The position numbers and the translations under genes are program-made. Positions 1-7,257 of a stretch of 64,000 nt of DNA are shown piece after piece (position 1 is the stretch's first letter; each line of letters begins with the position of its first letter). The stretch comes from Burkholderia sp. BCC0506 (lineage in GTDB: Bacteria > Pseudomonadota > Gammaproteobacteria > Burkholderiales > Burkholderiaceae): positions 1-64,000 of the forward strand of contig NZ_CADFEN010000004.1 in NCBI RefSeq assembly GCF_902833145.1, in the 5' to 3' direction. The notes under the pieces are model-generated. The model did not search any database. It was not told where the DNA came from and saw nothing but the letters and a program-made list of their open reading frames with translations.

Positions 1-626
1 CCGGACGCGAGCCCGCCACCGCCGATCGGCACGAAGATCGCGTGGATCGGGCCCTGGTGCTGGCGCAGGATCTCCATCGCGATCGTGCCCTGGCCGGCGA
101 TCACGTACGGGTCGTCGAACGGGTGGACGAACGTGAGGTCGCGCTCCTGCTGGACCTTGACCGCGTGCGCGTACGCATCGCTGTACGATTCGCCCGCCTG
201 GATCACCTCGACGCTCGGGCCGCCATGCGCGCGCACCGCGTCGACCTTCACCTGCGGCGTCGTGACCGGGACGACGATCACGGCCTTGATTCCCATCCGC
301 GCCGCCGAGAACGCGACGCCCTGCGCGTGGTTGCCGGCCGACGCGGTAATCACGCCGCGCGCGAGCGCATCCGCCGGAATGTGCGCCATCTTGTTGTACG
401 CGCCGCGCAGCTTGAACGAGAACACCGGCTGGTTGTCCTCGCGCTTCAGGTACACGGCGTTGCGCAGCCGGGCCGACAGGTTGCGGGCCGGCTGGAGTTC
501 GGTTTCACGCGCGACGTCGTACACCCGGGCGGTGAGAATTTTCTTGACGTAGTCGATCGGAGGTTGAGCCTGCTTGACAGGCGCGGTGCAAGCGTCAGGC
601 GAGCTTCGGAACAAGGACACGGTCAT
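1..626 (-). CDS. ilvA: Threonine ammonia-lyase, biosynthetic (3' end outside window)
   Basis: Pyridoxal-phosphate enzyme that deaminates threonine to 2-oxobutanoate, the first step of isoleucine synthesis in the cytoplasm. Reading from position 626 the protein shows the cofactor lysine in FSFKLRGAYNKM (about residue 72), the SAGNHAQG loop and, at the window edge, the phosphate-binding GGGGLASG motif, all classic for IlvA. The start at 626 is preceded by AAAGGA at a good distance. The first 25 or so residues are a loose N-terminal extension before IDYVKKIL. The C-terminal third, with the regulatory ACT-like domain if present, lies outside the window, so biosynthetic versus catabolic type is judged from the upstream attenuator and not from the regulatory domain. 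Confidence 0.93.
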   Translation of the reverse strand, partial: MTVSLFRSSPDACTAPVKQAQPPIDYVKKILTARVYDVARETELQPARNLSARLRNAVYLKREDNQPVFSFKLRGAYNKMAHIPADALARGVITASAGNHAQGVAFSAARMGIKAVIVVPVTTPQVKVDAVRAHGGPSVEVIQAGESYSDAYAHAVKVQQERDLTFVHPFDDPYVIAGQGTIAMEILRQHQGPIHAIFVPIGGGGLAS

Positions 627-669
627 TTCCTTTCGAGGGCGGGTTTGAAATGCCCTGGGCGGAAATGAA

Positions 670-694
670 ACAACCCGCCTCAGGGGCGGGTTGT
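670..694 (-). terminator. Attenuator-type terminator hairpin upstream of ilvA
   Basis: A perfect 10-bp inverted repeat, ACAACCCGCC with GGCGGGTTGT and a 5-base loop, followed on the minus strand by TTTCATTTCC. It sits between the leader peptide stop (716) and the ilvA start (626), exactly where an attenuation terminator belongs. Confidence 0.75.
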
Positions 695-715
695 CGTCGT
701 TGAGCCGGATGCGCG

Positions 716-778
716 CTAACCCACCATTCGAAGAATGGTGCGAATAATCAGCGCGATGGTGGATGCTTGGCGGCTCAT
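716..778 (-). CDS. Leader peptide of the ilvA attenuator
   Basis: A 20-residue open frame, MSRQASTIALIIRTILRMVG, ends 90 bases before the ilvA start. It is loaded with Ile, Leu, Thr and Val codons (4 Ile, 2 Leu, 2 Thr, 1 Val), as expected of a peptide whose translation senses charged branched-chain tRNAs. Its 3' half contains a perfect hairpin (CACCATTC / GAATGGTG, 722-740) that could act as the pause or antiterminator arm, and the terminator hairpin at 670-694 follows. A TTGACA hexamer at 815-810 on the same strand is a candidate -35 element, but the -10 is poor. The peptide-plus-terminator arrangement is seen directly; attenuation is inferred from the known ilv and thr leaders of other proteobacteria. 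Confidence 0.72.
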   Translation of the reverse strand: MSRQASTIALIIRTILRMVG

Positions 779-844
779 GTGCTGAAGCATCGACCATTGC
801 AGTGGTAGTTGTCAACCGTTCGAATCAGCGCGCCGCGCGGCGCA

Positions 845-1825
845 TTACTTCGCCGCCAGCGCACTCGCCACGGTTTTGTCGACCCACGCGTTGTCGGCCA
901 CGCTCAGCTTCTGCGGAATCAGCTTCGCCGCGTAGAACGCATCGGCCACGCCTTGCTGGGCGGCGACGATGCGCGCGTCGATCGGCACCGCACCGAACGG
1001 CACGCGCTTGATCCACGTCTCGACGAGCGCCTCGGGCAGCCCGACCTTCGGCGCGAGCAGCGCGGCCGTGTCGGCCGGATGCCCGTTGACCCACTGGCCG
1101 GTTTCGCGCGCCTGTTTCAGGATCGCGCCGACCACGTCGGGATGCTGTTGCGCGAAACCGCGCGTCGCCTCGTAGAAGTTGTTGGTCGCCGCGAGCCCCG
1201 TGTAGTCGGACAGCGTGCGCACCTTCAGCGCGTTCTGCGCGGCCGCGTAGTACGGATCCCAGACAGCCCACGCGTCGACGTTGCCGCTTTCGAACGCGGC
1301 ACGCGCGTCGGCCGGCGCGAGATACACCGGATGGATTTCGTCATAGCGCACGCCGGCTTTCTTCAGCGCCTCGAGCAGCAGGTAGTTCGCGCTCGAGCCT
1401 TTCTGCAGCGCGACCTTCTTGCCGCGCAGGGCGGCCACCGTCCGGATCGGCGAATCGGCCTTCACGAACACGGCTTCGTTGTGCGGCGCCGGCGGTTCCG
1501 CGCCGACATAGACGAACTGCACGCCGGCCGCCTGCGCGAACACGGGCGGCGGCGCGCCCGTGTAGCCGAAATCGATGCTGTTCGCGTTCAGCGCTTCGAG
1601 CAGTTGCGGGCCGGCCGGGAATTCGAACCATTGAACGCCGTAGCCGAGCGGCTTGAGCCGCGCTTCGAGCGCGCCCTGCGCCTTGACGATCGACAGCAGG
1701 CCGGCCTTTTGATAACCGATGCGCACGATCTTGTCGGCGCCGGCTTGCGCGAATGCCGACGCGGCAGACAGCGCAACGAGCGAGACGGTGGCGGCGCGGG
1801 CGATCCAGCGGGTGAAACGAATCAT
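845..1825 (-). CDS. Aliphatic sulfonate ABC transporter substrate-binding protein, SsuA type
   Basis: Periplasmic binding protein that would capture alkanesulfonates for sulfur supply. The 326-residue product has a signal peptide ending in SAASAFAQA, then the family hallmarks: KIVRIGYQK at the start of the mature domain, LKPLGYGVQWFEFPAGP, IDFGYTGAPPPVFAQ, KGSSANYLL, and DAWAVWDPYYAAAQ. These match SsuA, TauA and nitrate/bicarbonate NrtA-like proteins, best with SsuA. The start at 1825 has GGAG eight bases upstream; longer readings run through non-signal-like sequence. It is an orphan: no permease or ATPase gene is adjacent, so it must share a transporter encoded elsewhere or have another role. 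It runs in the same direction as the MerR and GNAT genes upstream. Confidence 0.85.
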   Translation of the reverse strand: MIRFTRWIARAATVSLVALSAASAFAQAGADKIVRIGYQKAGLLSIVKAQGALEARLKPLGYGVQWFEFPAGPQLLEALNANSIDFGYTGAPPPVFAQAAGVQFVYVGAEPPAPHNEAVFVKADSPIRTVAALRGKKVALQKGSSANYLLLEALKKAGVRYDEIHPVYLAPADARAAFESGNVDAWAVWDPYYAAAQNALKVRTLSDYTGLAATNNFYEATRGFAQQHPDVVGAILKQARETGQWVNGHPADTAALLAPKVGLPEALVETWIKRVPFGAVPIDARIVAAQQGVADAFYAAKLIPQKLSVADNAWVDKTVASALAAK

Positions 1826-1949
1826 CGAACGAACTCCATGCGAGACATCTTCGGGGGAGCGGCCGGTGCCGCTCGGTTGGAAGAATCGTCGCACGGGCGA
1901 TCGTGCCCGCAAACGAAGCATTGCCGATATGGATATGACGGCGACGGCG

Positions 1950-2798
1950 CTATGCTTTGTCGTCGTTGCCTGCCGAATCGGACGTATCCGTCGTGCCGGA
2001 CTGCCGCGCGGCCTCGTCGCTGAGCTTCTTGTCGAGGATCGTGGCAACGCGCCCGCCGAGATACGCGCCGGCCGCGGTTTCGAGCGCGCGGTTCGTCTCG
2101 CCTTCGACGAACACGGCCGCGAGCGGGCGCAGGCGCCAGATCGCGTCGACCAGTTCGGGCACGTCGGTGGCCGGCGGCAGCGTGCCGGCGTCGTAGCGGT
2201 CGAGCCGCTTCACGACGAGATCGACGAGCAGCCGCGCGATCGCGTCGAAATGCGGCCGCGCGAGGCTGATCACGTCGAGCAGCTCGCGCGGCGGAATCCC
2301 TTCCTTCGTCATCGCGGCCGCCGCCTCGAGCAGCGCGGGGCTCTTCGCGACGAACGACAGGCCGCGCCGTTCGAGCAGCCCGAGCTCGGTCACGCGCGAC
2401 AGTTGCGTGGTCGCCTGCGGGCCGAACATCTGCGCGAGTTGCGCGATCGAGTAGGTTTTCGGCAGCTCGTGCGACCAGCGGCCGCCGATCGCGTTTTCGA
2501 GGCCGAGGATCGAGCGCAGATCGTGGCCTTCGTCGATCGCCTTGATCAGGTCCTGGATGTTCGACAGCGTGTAGCCGCGCGCGAGCAGATGGTTGATCAG
2601 CTTCAGGCGCGCGACGTGCGTGTCGTCGTAGATGCCGACGCGCCCGCGTTTTTCCGGCGGCGCGAGCAGCCCGCGATCCTGGTAGGCGCGGACGTTGCGC
2701 ACGGTCGTATCGGACACGCGCGCGAGTTCGTCGACCGTGTACTCGTTGCGGGAATCCGGCGTGGCCTCGTCGGGCGTGGAATGAGTCTGTTTTGACAT
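1950..2798 (-). CDS. MerR family transcriptional regulator
   Basis: A 282-residue DNA-binding regulator. Residues about 18-90 form the MerR winged helix: YTVDELARVSDTTVRNVRAYQDRGLLAPP, then RVGIYDDTHVARLKLINHLLARGYTL. The remaining 190 residues are a mostly helical effector or dimerisation region without the cysteines of metal-sensing MerR proteins, so the signal is not metal by sequence. Its start lies 10 bases after the end of the GNAT gene, suggesting one transcript. The C-terminus is acidic and polar. Target genes are unknown; self-regulation together with the acetyltransferase is the natural guess. Confidence 0.85.
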   Translation of the reverse strand: MSKQTHSTPDEATPDSRNEYTVDELARVSDTTVRNVRAYQDRGLLAPPEKRGRVGIYDDTHVARLKLINHLLARGYTLSNIQDLIKAIDEGHDLRSILGLENAIGGRWSHELPKTYSIAQLAQMFGPQATTQLSRVTELGLLERRGLSFVAKSPALLEAAAAMTKEGIPPRELLDVISLARPHFDAIARLLVDLVVKRLDRYDAGTLPPATDVPELVDAIWRLRPLAAVFVEGETNRALETAAGAYLGGRVATILDKKLSDEAARQSGTTDTSDSAGNDDKA

Positions 2799-2807
2799 GC
2801 GGCCATT

Positions 2808-3368
2808 CTAGCGCGCCGACGCCGGCTCGGGCGAGGCGGGGCGTGCGTTCGCGCCGCCGCCGAGCGGGCGCTGCAGCAGCGCCGTGTCGATCCAGCGGCC
2901 GTGCTTGAAGCCGACCGCTTTCAGCAGGCCGGCCGGTTCGAAGCCGAACGCGCGATGCAGCGACGTCGAGCCGCCGGTGCCGCCGTCGGCGATCACCGCG
3001 ATCATCTGCCGCCACGGGCCGCCCTCGCAGCGCGCGATCAGCGCCGCGAGCAGCGCACGGCCGATCCCGCGCCCGCGCTGCGCATCGTCGATGTAGATCG
3101 AATCCTCGATCGTGAAGCGGTACGCGCTGCGCGTGCGGTACGGCGTCGCGTACGCATAGCCGGCCACGCGGCCGTCGCATTCGGCGACGAGATACGGCAG
3201 CCCGTGGTTCAGCACCGCGTCGCGGCGTGCGCGCAGTTCGGCGACGTCGGGCGGCGTTTCCTCGAACGACGCGACGCTGTGGCGAACGTGGTGCGCATAG
3301 ATCGCGTGGATCGCATCGAGATCGGCGTCGGTCGCGTCGCGCACGACGCAGGCGGAAGCGGTGGACAT
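2808..3368 (-). CDS. GNAT N-acetyltransferase, phosphinothricin acetyltransferase-like
   Basis: A 186-residue acetyl-CoA-dependent acetyltransferase. The GNAT core is clear: VRDATDADLDAIHAIYAHHV at the start, the phosphinothricin-type ASFEETPP, GYAYATPYRTRSAYRFTIEDSIYI, the acetyl-CoA loop QRGRGIGRALL, and GFKHGRWIDTALLQRPL near the end. These segments follow the Pat/Bar and methionine sulfoximine acetyltransferase subfamily (PA4866 type), which acetylates glutamate analogues and methionine sulfone. The C-terminal 15 residues (GGANARPASPEPASAR) look disordered. It precedes the MerR gene at 10 bases. The true substrate cannot be told from sequence. Confidence 0.85.
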   Translation of the reverse strand: MSTASACVVRDATDADLDAIHAIYAHHVRHSVASFEETPPDVAELRARRDAVLNHGLPYLVAECDGRVAGYAYATPYRTRSAYRFTIEDSIYIDDAQRGRGIGRALLAALIARCEGGPWRQMIAVIADGGTGGSTSLHRAFGFEPAGLLKAVGFKHGRWIDTALLQRPLGGGANARPASPEPASAR

Positions 3369-3448
3369 GGCGGCAGGGCGGTTGAAGTCAAAACGCTACT
3401 ATGCCGTCCGCCGCCGCGCGTGGCAAAGCCGTTTGCGGTGTCGGCGGC

Positions 3449-4369
3449 TTACAGGCGGCCGTCCGCCGCATGAACCGCATCGGCGATCGCGTCGGCGACG
3501 CGTTGCACGCGCGGCGACCGGCGCACGTCCGGGTGAACGACGAGCCAGATCTCGCGCTCGATGTCGCAACGCGGCGCGGCCGTCAGCTCGACGAGCGGCG
3601 CGCCGGCGTGCGCGGCCGGATCGTCGACGAGAAACCGCGGCAGCAGCGCGACGCCGGCCCCGGCTGCGCATGCGCGATGCTGCGCGGCCAGGTCGTTGGC
3701 GATGAACGCGAAGCGGCGCCCGGCCGCGAAGCGTTCGAGCCATTGCTGCTGCGGCGTTTGCGCGAGCGCGTCGTCGTAGCCGACGAACGGCCAGGTGTCG
3801 GGCGGCGCATCCGCCCATTCCGGTGCCGCGCACAGCGCGAAGCGCATCGTCCCGAGCCGGCGCGCGGCGAGCCCCGGCTCGCTCGGCCGCGACAGCCGCA
3901 CCGCGAGATCGGCTTCGCGCGCATACAGGTTCGCCGCATACATCTCGCCCATCAGGTCGATCCGCAGCGCCGGCCACGCGCGCAGCGCGCGGGCCAGCCG
4001 CGGCGCGAGGAAATGGCTGGCGAACACCGGCGACGCCGATACGCGCACCACGCCGTCGAGCGCGGCCGCGCCTTGCGCCGCGCGCGCGAACGCATGCGCG
4101 TCGGCTTCGAGGCGCGCGGCGTGTTCGGCGAGATGCAGCCCTTCGTCGGTCGGCGGCCAGCCGCGCGGCAGCCGGTCGAACAGCCGGATCCCGAGCGCCG
4201 ACTCCAGCGCGTCGATGCGCCGTGCGACCGTCGAGTGCTGGACCTGCAGCGCCCGGGCGGCGGCCGACAGGCTGCCGCCGCGCATCACCGCGAGGAAGTA
4301 GCGGATGTCGTCCCAGCTCATCGGCAGCGCGGATGGGGTGACAGAATCGCGATCGGTCGAATTTTGCAC
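3449..4369 (-). CDS. LysR family transcriptional regulator
   Basis: A 306-residue regulator. The N-terminal winged helix (residues about 17-75) reads WDDIRYFLAVMRGGSLSAAARALQVQHSTVARRIDALE, the standard LysR layout; the rest is the substrate-binding-like effector domain. The protein is divergent from the quinone oxidoreductase gene with 83 bases between the two start codons, so it probably controls that gene and itself from the shared region. The substitution of the usual S/P-rich recognition helix by VQHSTVARRI is common in one Burkholderia-rich LysR subgroup. The inducer is unknown. Confidence 0.88.
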   Translation of the reverse strand: MQNSTDRDSVTPSALPMSWDDIRYFLAVMRGGSLSAAARALQVQHSTVARRIDALESALGIRLFDRLPRGWPPTDEGLHLAEHAARLEADAHAFARAAQGAAALDGVVRVSASPVFASHFLAPRLARALRAWPALRIDLMGEMYAANLYAREADLAVRLSRPSEPGLAARRLGTMRFALCAAPEWADAPPDTWPFVGYDDALAQTPQQQWLERFAAGRRFAFIANDLAAQHRACAAGAGVALLPRFLVDDPAAHAGAPLVELTAAPRCDIEREIWLVVHPDVRRSPRVQRVADAIADAVHAADGRL

Positions 4370-4452
4370 AGTAATTGGGCGTTCTACGTGAATTCCGTTC
4401 GATTATGCACGATGGGATGATGGTGTCACTTCATTCGATAGCGAGGAACGTG

Positions 4453-5451
4453 ATGACCCAAACTGCCAATGCCATCCGGATCGGAATCGACCGTTACGGC
4501 GACGCCGGCGTGCTGCGCCGCGTCGATGCGCCCGTTGCGCCGCCGGGCGCCGGCGAGGTGCGGATTCGCCAGACCGCGATCGGCGTGAATTTCGTCGACA
4601 TTTATTTCCGGACCGGCGCGCACGCGTTGCCCGCGCTGCCGGATGCGCTCGGCGTCGAGGCGGCCGGCGTGATCGACGCGGTCGGGCCGGGCGTGACGGC
4701 GCTCGTGCCCGGTCAGCGCGTCGCGTATGCGGGCATGCCGACCGGCAGCTATGCGAGCCTGCGCACGATGCCGGCCGAGCGCGTGCTGCCGATTCCCGAC
4801 GCGCTGAGCGACGAAGCCGCCGCCGCCGGGCTGTTGAAGGGGATCACCGTCTACATGCTGTTGCATCGCGTCCGGCAGGTCGGCGCCGGCGATACGGTGC
4901 TCGTGCATGCGGCGGCCGGCGGCGTCGGGCTGCTCGCGACGCAGTGGGCGCGTGCGCTCGGCGCGCGGGTGATCGGCACGGTCGGATCGGCCGCGAAAGC
5001 CGCGCTCGTGCGCACGCACGGCGCCGAAGCGGTGGTCGATTATCGCGAGGAGGATTTCGTCGCGGCCGCGCGGGCGTTCGGCGGCGGGGCGGGCGTCGAC
5101 TACGCGATCGACGGAATCGGCGGCGACGTGCTGACCCGCACGCTCGGGGCGATCCGACCGTTCGGCATGGTCGCGAGCATCGGGCAGGTGGCCGCGATCG
5201 GCGCGCGGCAAACGTTCGATCTCGACGAACTCGGGCCGGCCCGTTCGATCGCGCTCGCGCGGCCGAGCGTGCTCGGTTTCATCGCGCGCGACGTCGGCGC
5301 GTATCGAGAGGCGGCGCGCGCGACGCTCGACCGGCTCGCGGGCGGAATGCACGTCGAAATCGGCGCGCGGCTGCCGCTCGAACAGGCGGCCGATGCGCAC
5401 CGGTTGCTGGAGTCGCGCGCGACGACGGGCGGGGTCGTGCTGCTGGCGTGA
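4453..5451 (+). CDS. NADPH:quinone oxidoreductase, zeta-crystallin type
   Basis: A 332-residue medium-chain dehydrogenase/reductase without structural zinc, which would reduce quinones with NADPH in the cytoplasm. Visible signatures are VNFVDIYFRTGAH, the GVEAAGVIDAVGPGV stretch, VLVHAAAGGVGLLATQWARALGARVIGTVG (the nucleotide-binding fold at about residues 140-170), and VVDYREEDF. The start at 4453 has GAGGA just upstream and agrees with the usual family N-terminus; an upstream in-frame ATG would add 26 residues unlike the family. The divergent LysR gene is the likely regulator. Length is typical. Confidence 0.9.
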   Translation: MTQTANAIRIGIDRYGDAGVLRRVDAPVAPPGAGEVRIRQTAIGVNFVDIYFRTGAHALPALPDALGVEAAGVIDAVGPGVTALVPGQRVAYAGMPTGSYASLRTMPAERVLPIPDALSDEAAAAGLLKGITVYMLLHRVRQVGAGDTVLVHAAAGGVGLLATQWARALGARVIGTVGSAAKAALVRTHGAEAVVDYREEDFVAAARAFGGGAGVDYAIDGIGGDVLTRTLGAIRPFGMVASIGQVAAIGARQTFDLDELGPARSIALARPSVLGFIARDVGAYREAARATLDRLAGGMHVEIGARLPLEQAADAHRLLESRATTGGVVLLA

Positions 5452-5470
5452 CGGCGGGTGCGGGTGGAAC

Positions 5471-5496
5471 GCGACGCGGCCCGACGGTCGCGTCGC
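5471..5496. terminator. Candidate shared terminator between convergent genes
   Basis: Inverted repeat GCGACGCG / CGCGTCGC with a 10-base loop lies between the ends of the quinone oxidoreductase and the efflux pump genes, which converge here. No T-run follows, so termination strength is uncertain. Confidence 0.4.
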
Positions 5497-5510
5497 GATT
5501 GGCCCGCCGC

Positions 5511-7040
5511 TCAGTGGTGCTTGCGCAGCGGCGCGTCCTCGACGAACCACGCGAGCACGAACGCGATCGCGATCACCGTCGCGGCCGCCAGATACACGAC
5601 GTGCAGCGAGCCGGCGAACGCGTGCAGGTACGCGTCGCGCACGGCATCCGGCAACTGGTGCACGGCGGCCGGGCCGAGCGCGGGCGGCAGCTCGGTGCCG
5701 GCCGGCAGCGCCTGCATCAGCCGCGACTGCAGCCCGTGCGAGAACAGCGCGCCGAACGCGGCGACGCCGAGCGAGCCGCCGATCGAGCGAAACAGCGTCG
5801 CGCCCGACGTCGCTACCCCCATGTGCCGGAATTCGACCGTGTTCTGCACGGCGAGCGTCAGCACGGGCATCACCATGCCGAGCCCGATCCCGAGCAGCGC
5901 CATATATGCGTACATCGTGTGCAGCGGCGTATCGAGCGCCAGCGTCGACAGCAGCGCCATCGCGACGCCGCCGATCAGCGTCCCCGCGATCGGGAACGGC
6001 CGGTACGAGCCGAGCCGCGAGATCAGCCGCCCGCTGACGATCGACGTCACGAGCATCCCGCCCATCATCGGCAGCAGCTGCATGCCGGCCTGCGACGGCG
6101 TCGAGCCTTTCACGACCTGCAGGTAGAGCGGGATGAACGTCACCGAGCCGAACAGCGCGATGCCGACCACGAAGCCGATCAGGCTGACCAGCACGAAGGT
6201 GCGATGCCGGAACAGCTCGAGCGGCATGATCGGTTCGGCCGCGAGGCGCTCTTCATAAATGAAGCCGCCGATCGAGACGAGGCCGAGCACGAGCGTCATC
6301 CACAGCTGCGGCGACGTCCACGGCAGCAGCGAGCCGCCTTCGCTCGTGAACAGGATCACGCAGGTGAGGGCCGTCGCGAGGAACGCGGCGCCCATGTAGT
6401 CGATCCGGTGCTTCACGTGCGCGGTGTGCGGCCGGAACGCCATGCCGATCACCGCGAGCGCGAGTGCGCCGAGCGGCAGGTTGATCGTGAAGATCCAGCG
6501 CCATGAAAGATGCTCGACCAGGAAGCCGCCGAGCAGCGGGCCGACGATCGTCGCGAGGCCGTAGACGCCGCCGAACATCCCCTGATAGCGCGCCCGGCGA
6601 TCGGGCGGCACCAGATCCCCGATCGCGGCCATCGTGACGACCATCAGGCCGCCGCCGCCGAGCCCCTGCAGCGCGCGCAGCACGATCAGTTGCGTCATGT
6701 CCTGCGCGACGCCGCACAGCGCGGAGCCGGCGAGGAACAGCACGATCGCGGCCTGCAGCACGATCTTGCGGCCGTACAGGTCGCCGAGCTTGCCGTACAG
6801 CGGCAGCACGACGGTGGACGACAGCAGGTACGCGGTGACGACCCACGACAACTGGTCCAGCCCGCCGAGTTCGCCGACGATCGTCGGCAGCGCGGTCGAC
6901 ACGATCGTCTGGTCGAGCGCGGACAGCAGCATGACGAGCAACAGCGCGGCGACGATCAGGCCGGTCGGCGCGTCGCGGCGAGCCGTATCGGCGGCCGGCG
7001 GAGTGAGGAGGGTATCGGTTGTCATCGAGATATCTGCCAT
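5511..7040 (-). CDS. MFS multidrug efflux transporter, DHA2 (EmrB/QacA) family
   Basis: A 509-residue inner-membrane drug:proton antiporter with 14 predicted hydrophobic segments. Motifs are clear: LDQTIVSTALPTI in the first helix (the DHA2 signature), the cytoplasmic loop GKLGDLYGRK, and RALQGLGGGGLMVVTMAAIGDLVPPDRRARYQG in the middle of the N-terminal half. There is no adjacent EmrA-type adaptor, so it probably works without a periplasmic partner. Two in-frame ATGs (7040 and 7025) are both possible. The promoter just upstream carries a perfect palindrome, see the entry at 7059-7088. No regulator gene is adjacent, so the repressor must be encoded elsewhere. Confidence 0.92.
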   Translation of the reverse strand: MADISMTTDTLLTPPAADTARRDAPTGLIVAALLLVMLLSALDQTIVSTALPTIVGELGGLDQLSWVVTAYLLSSTVVLPLYGKLGDLYGRKIVLQAAIVLFLAGSALCGVAQDMTQLIVLRALQGLGGGGLMVVTMAAIGDLVPPDRRARYQGMFGGVYGLATIVGPLLGGFLVEHLSWRWIFTINLPLGALALAVIGMAFRPHTAHVKHRIDYMGAAFLATALTCVILFTSEGGSLLPWTSPQLWMTLVLGLVSIGGFIYEERLAAEPIMPLELFRHRTFVLVSLIGFVVGIALFGSVTFIPLYLQVVKGSTPSQAGMQLLPMMGGMLVTSIVSGRLISRLGSYRPFPIAGTLIGGVAMALLSTLALDTPLHTMYAYMALLGIGLGMVMPVLTLAVQNTVEFRHMGVATSGATLFRSIGGSLGVAAFGALFSHGLQSRLMQALPAGTELPPALGPAAVHQLPDAVRDAYLHAFAGSLHVVYLAAATVIAIAFVLAWFVEDAPLRKHH

Positions 7041-7058
7041 GGCAGGAAACTGGATCGA

Positions 7059-7088
7059 AATATAGTCATGGATGATTGACTAGTCAAT
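7059..7088 (-). promoter_or_regulatory. Promoter with palindromic operator for the efflux pump
   Basis: On the minus strand TTGACT (7087-7082), a 17-base spacer and TATATT (7064-7059) make a near-consensus sigma-70 promoter about 20 bases before the pump start. The -35 hexamer is embedded in the perfect 14-bp palindrome ATTGACTAGTCAAT (7075-7088). A repressor bound there would block polymerase; the size and symmetry suit a MarR- or TetR-type dimer. Confidence 0.65.
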
Positions 7089-7257
7089 TTCTGCCGAGCC
7101 TCGATATGTTGCAGTCGTAACAGGAGGTTGCCCCGCCCGAAAAATTGACGACGATCAGCCGGAAAGCAGGCGCGGACTCAAGTTTTTTGCAGGCAAACCG
7201 TAATACAGCGTGCCGCGGACCGATTGCCGCGGCCTTTTTCATCGCTCACGTGCCGTC

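Noticed and set aside
4370-4452. An imperfect palindrome between the divergent LysR and quinone oxidoreductase genes as an operator.
   Set aside because: The symmetry is too weak to support a specific LysR site.
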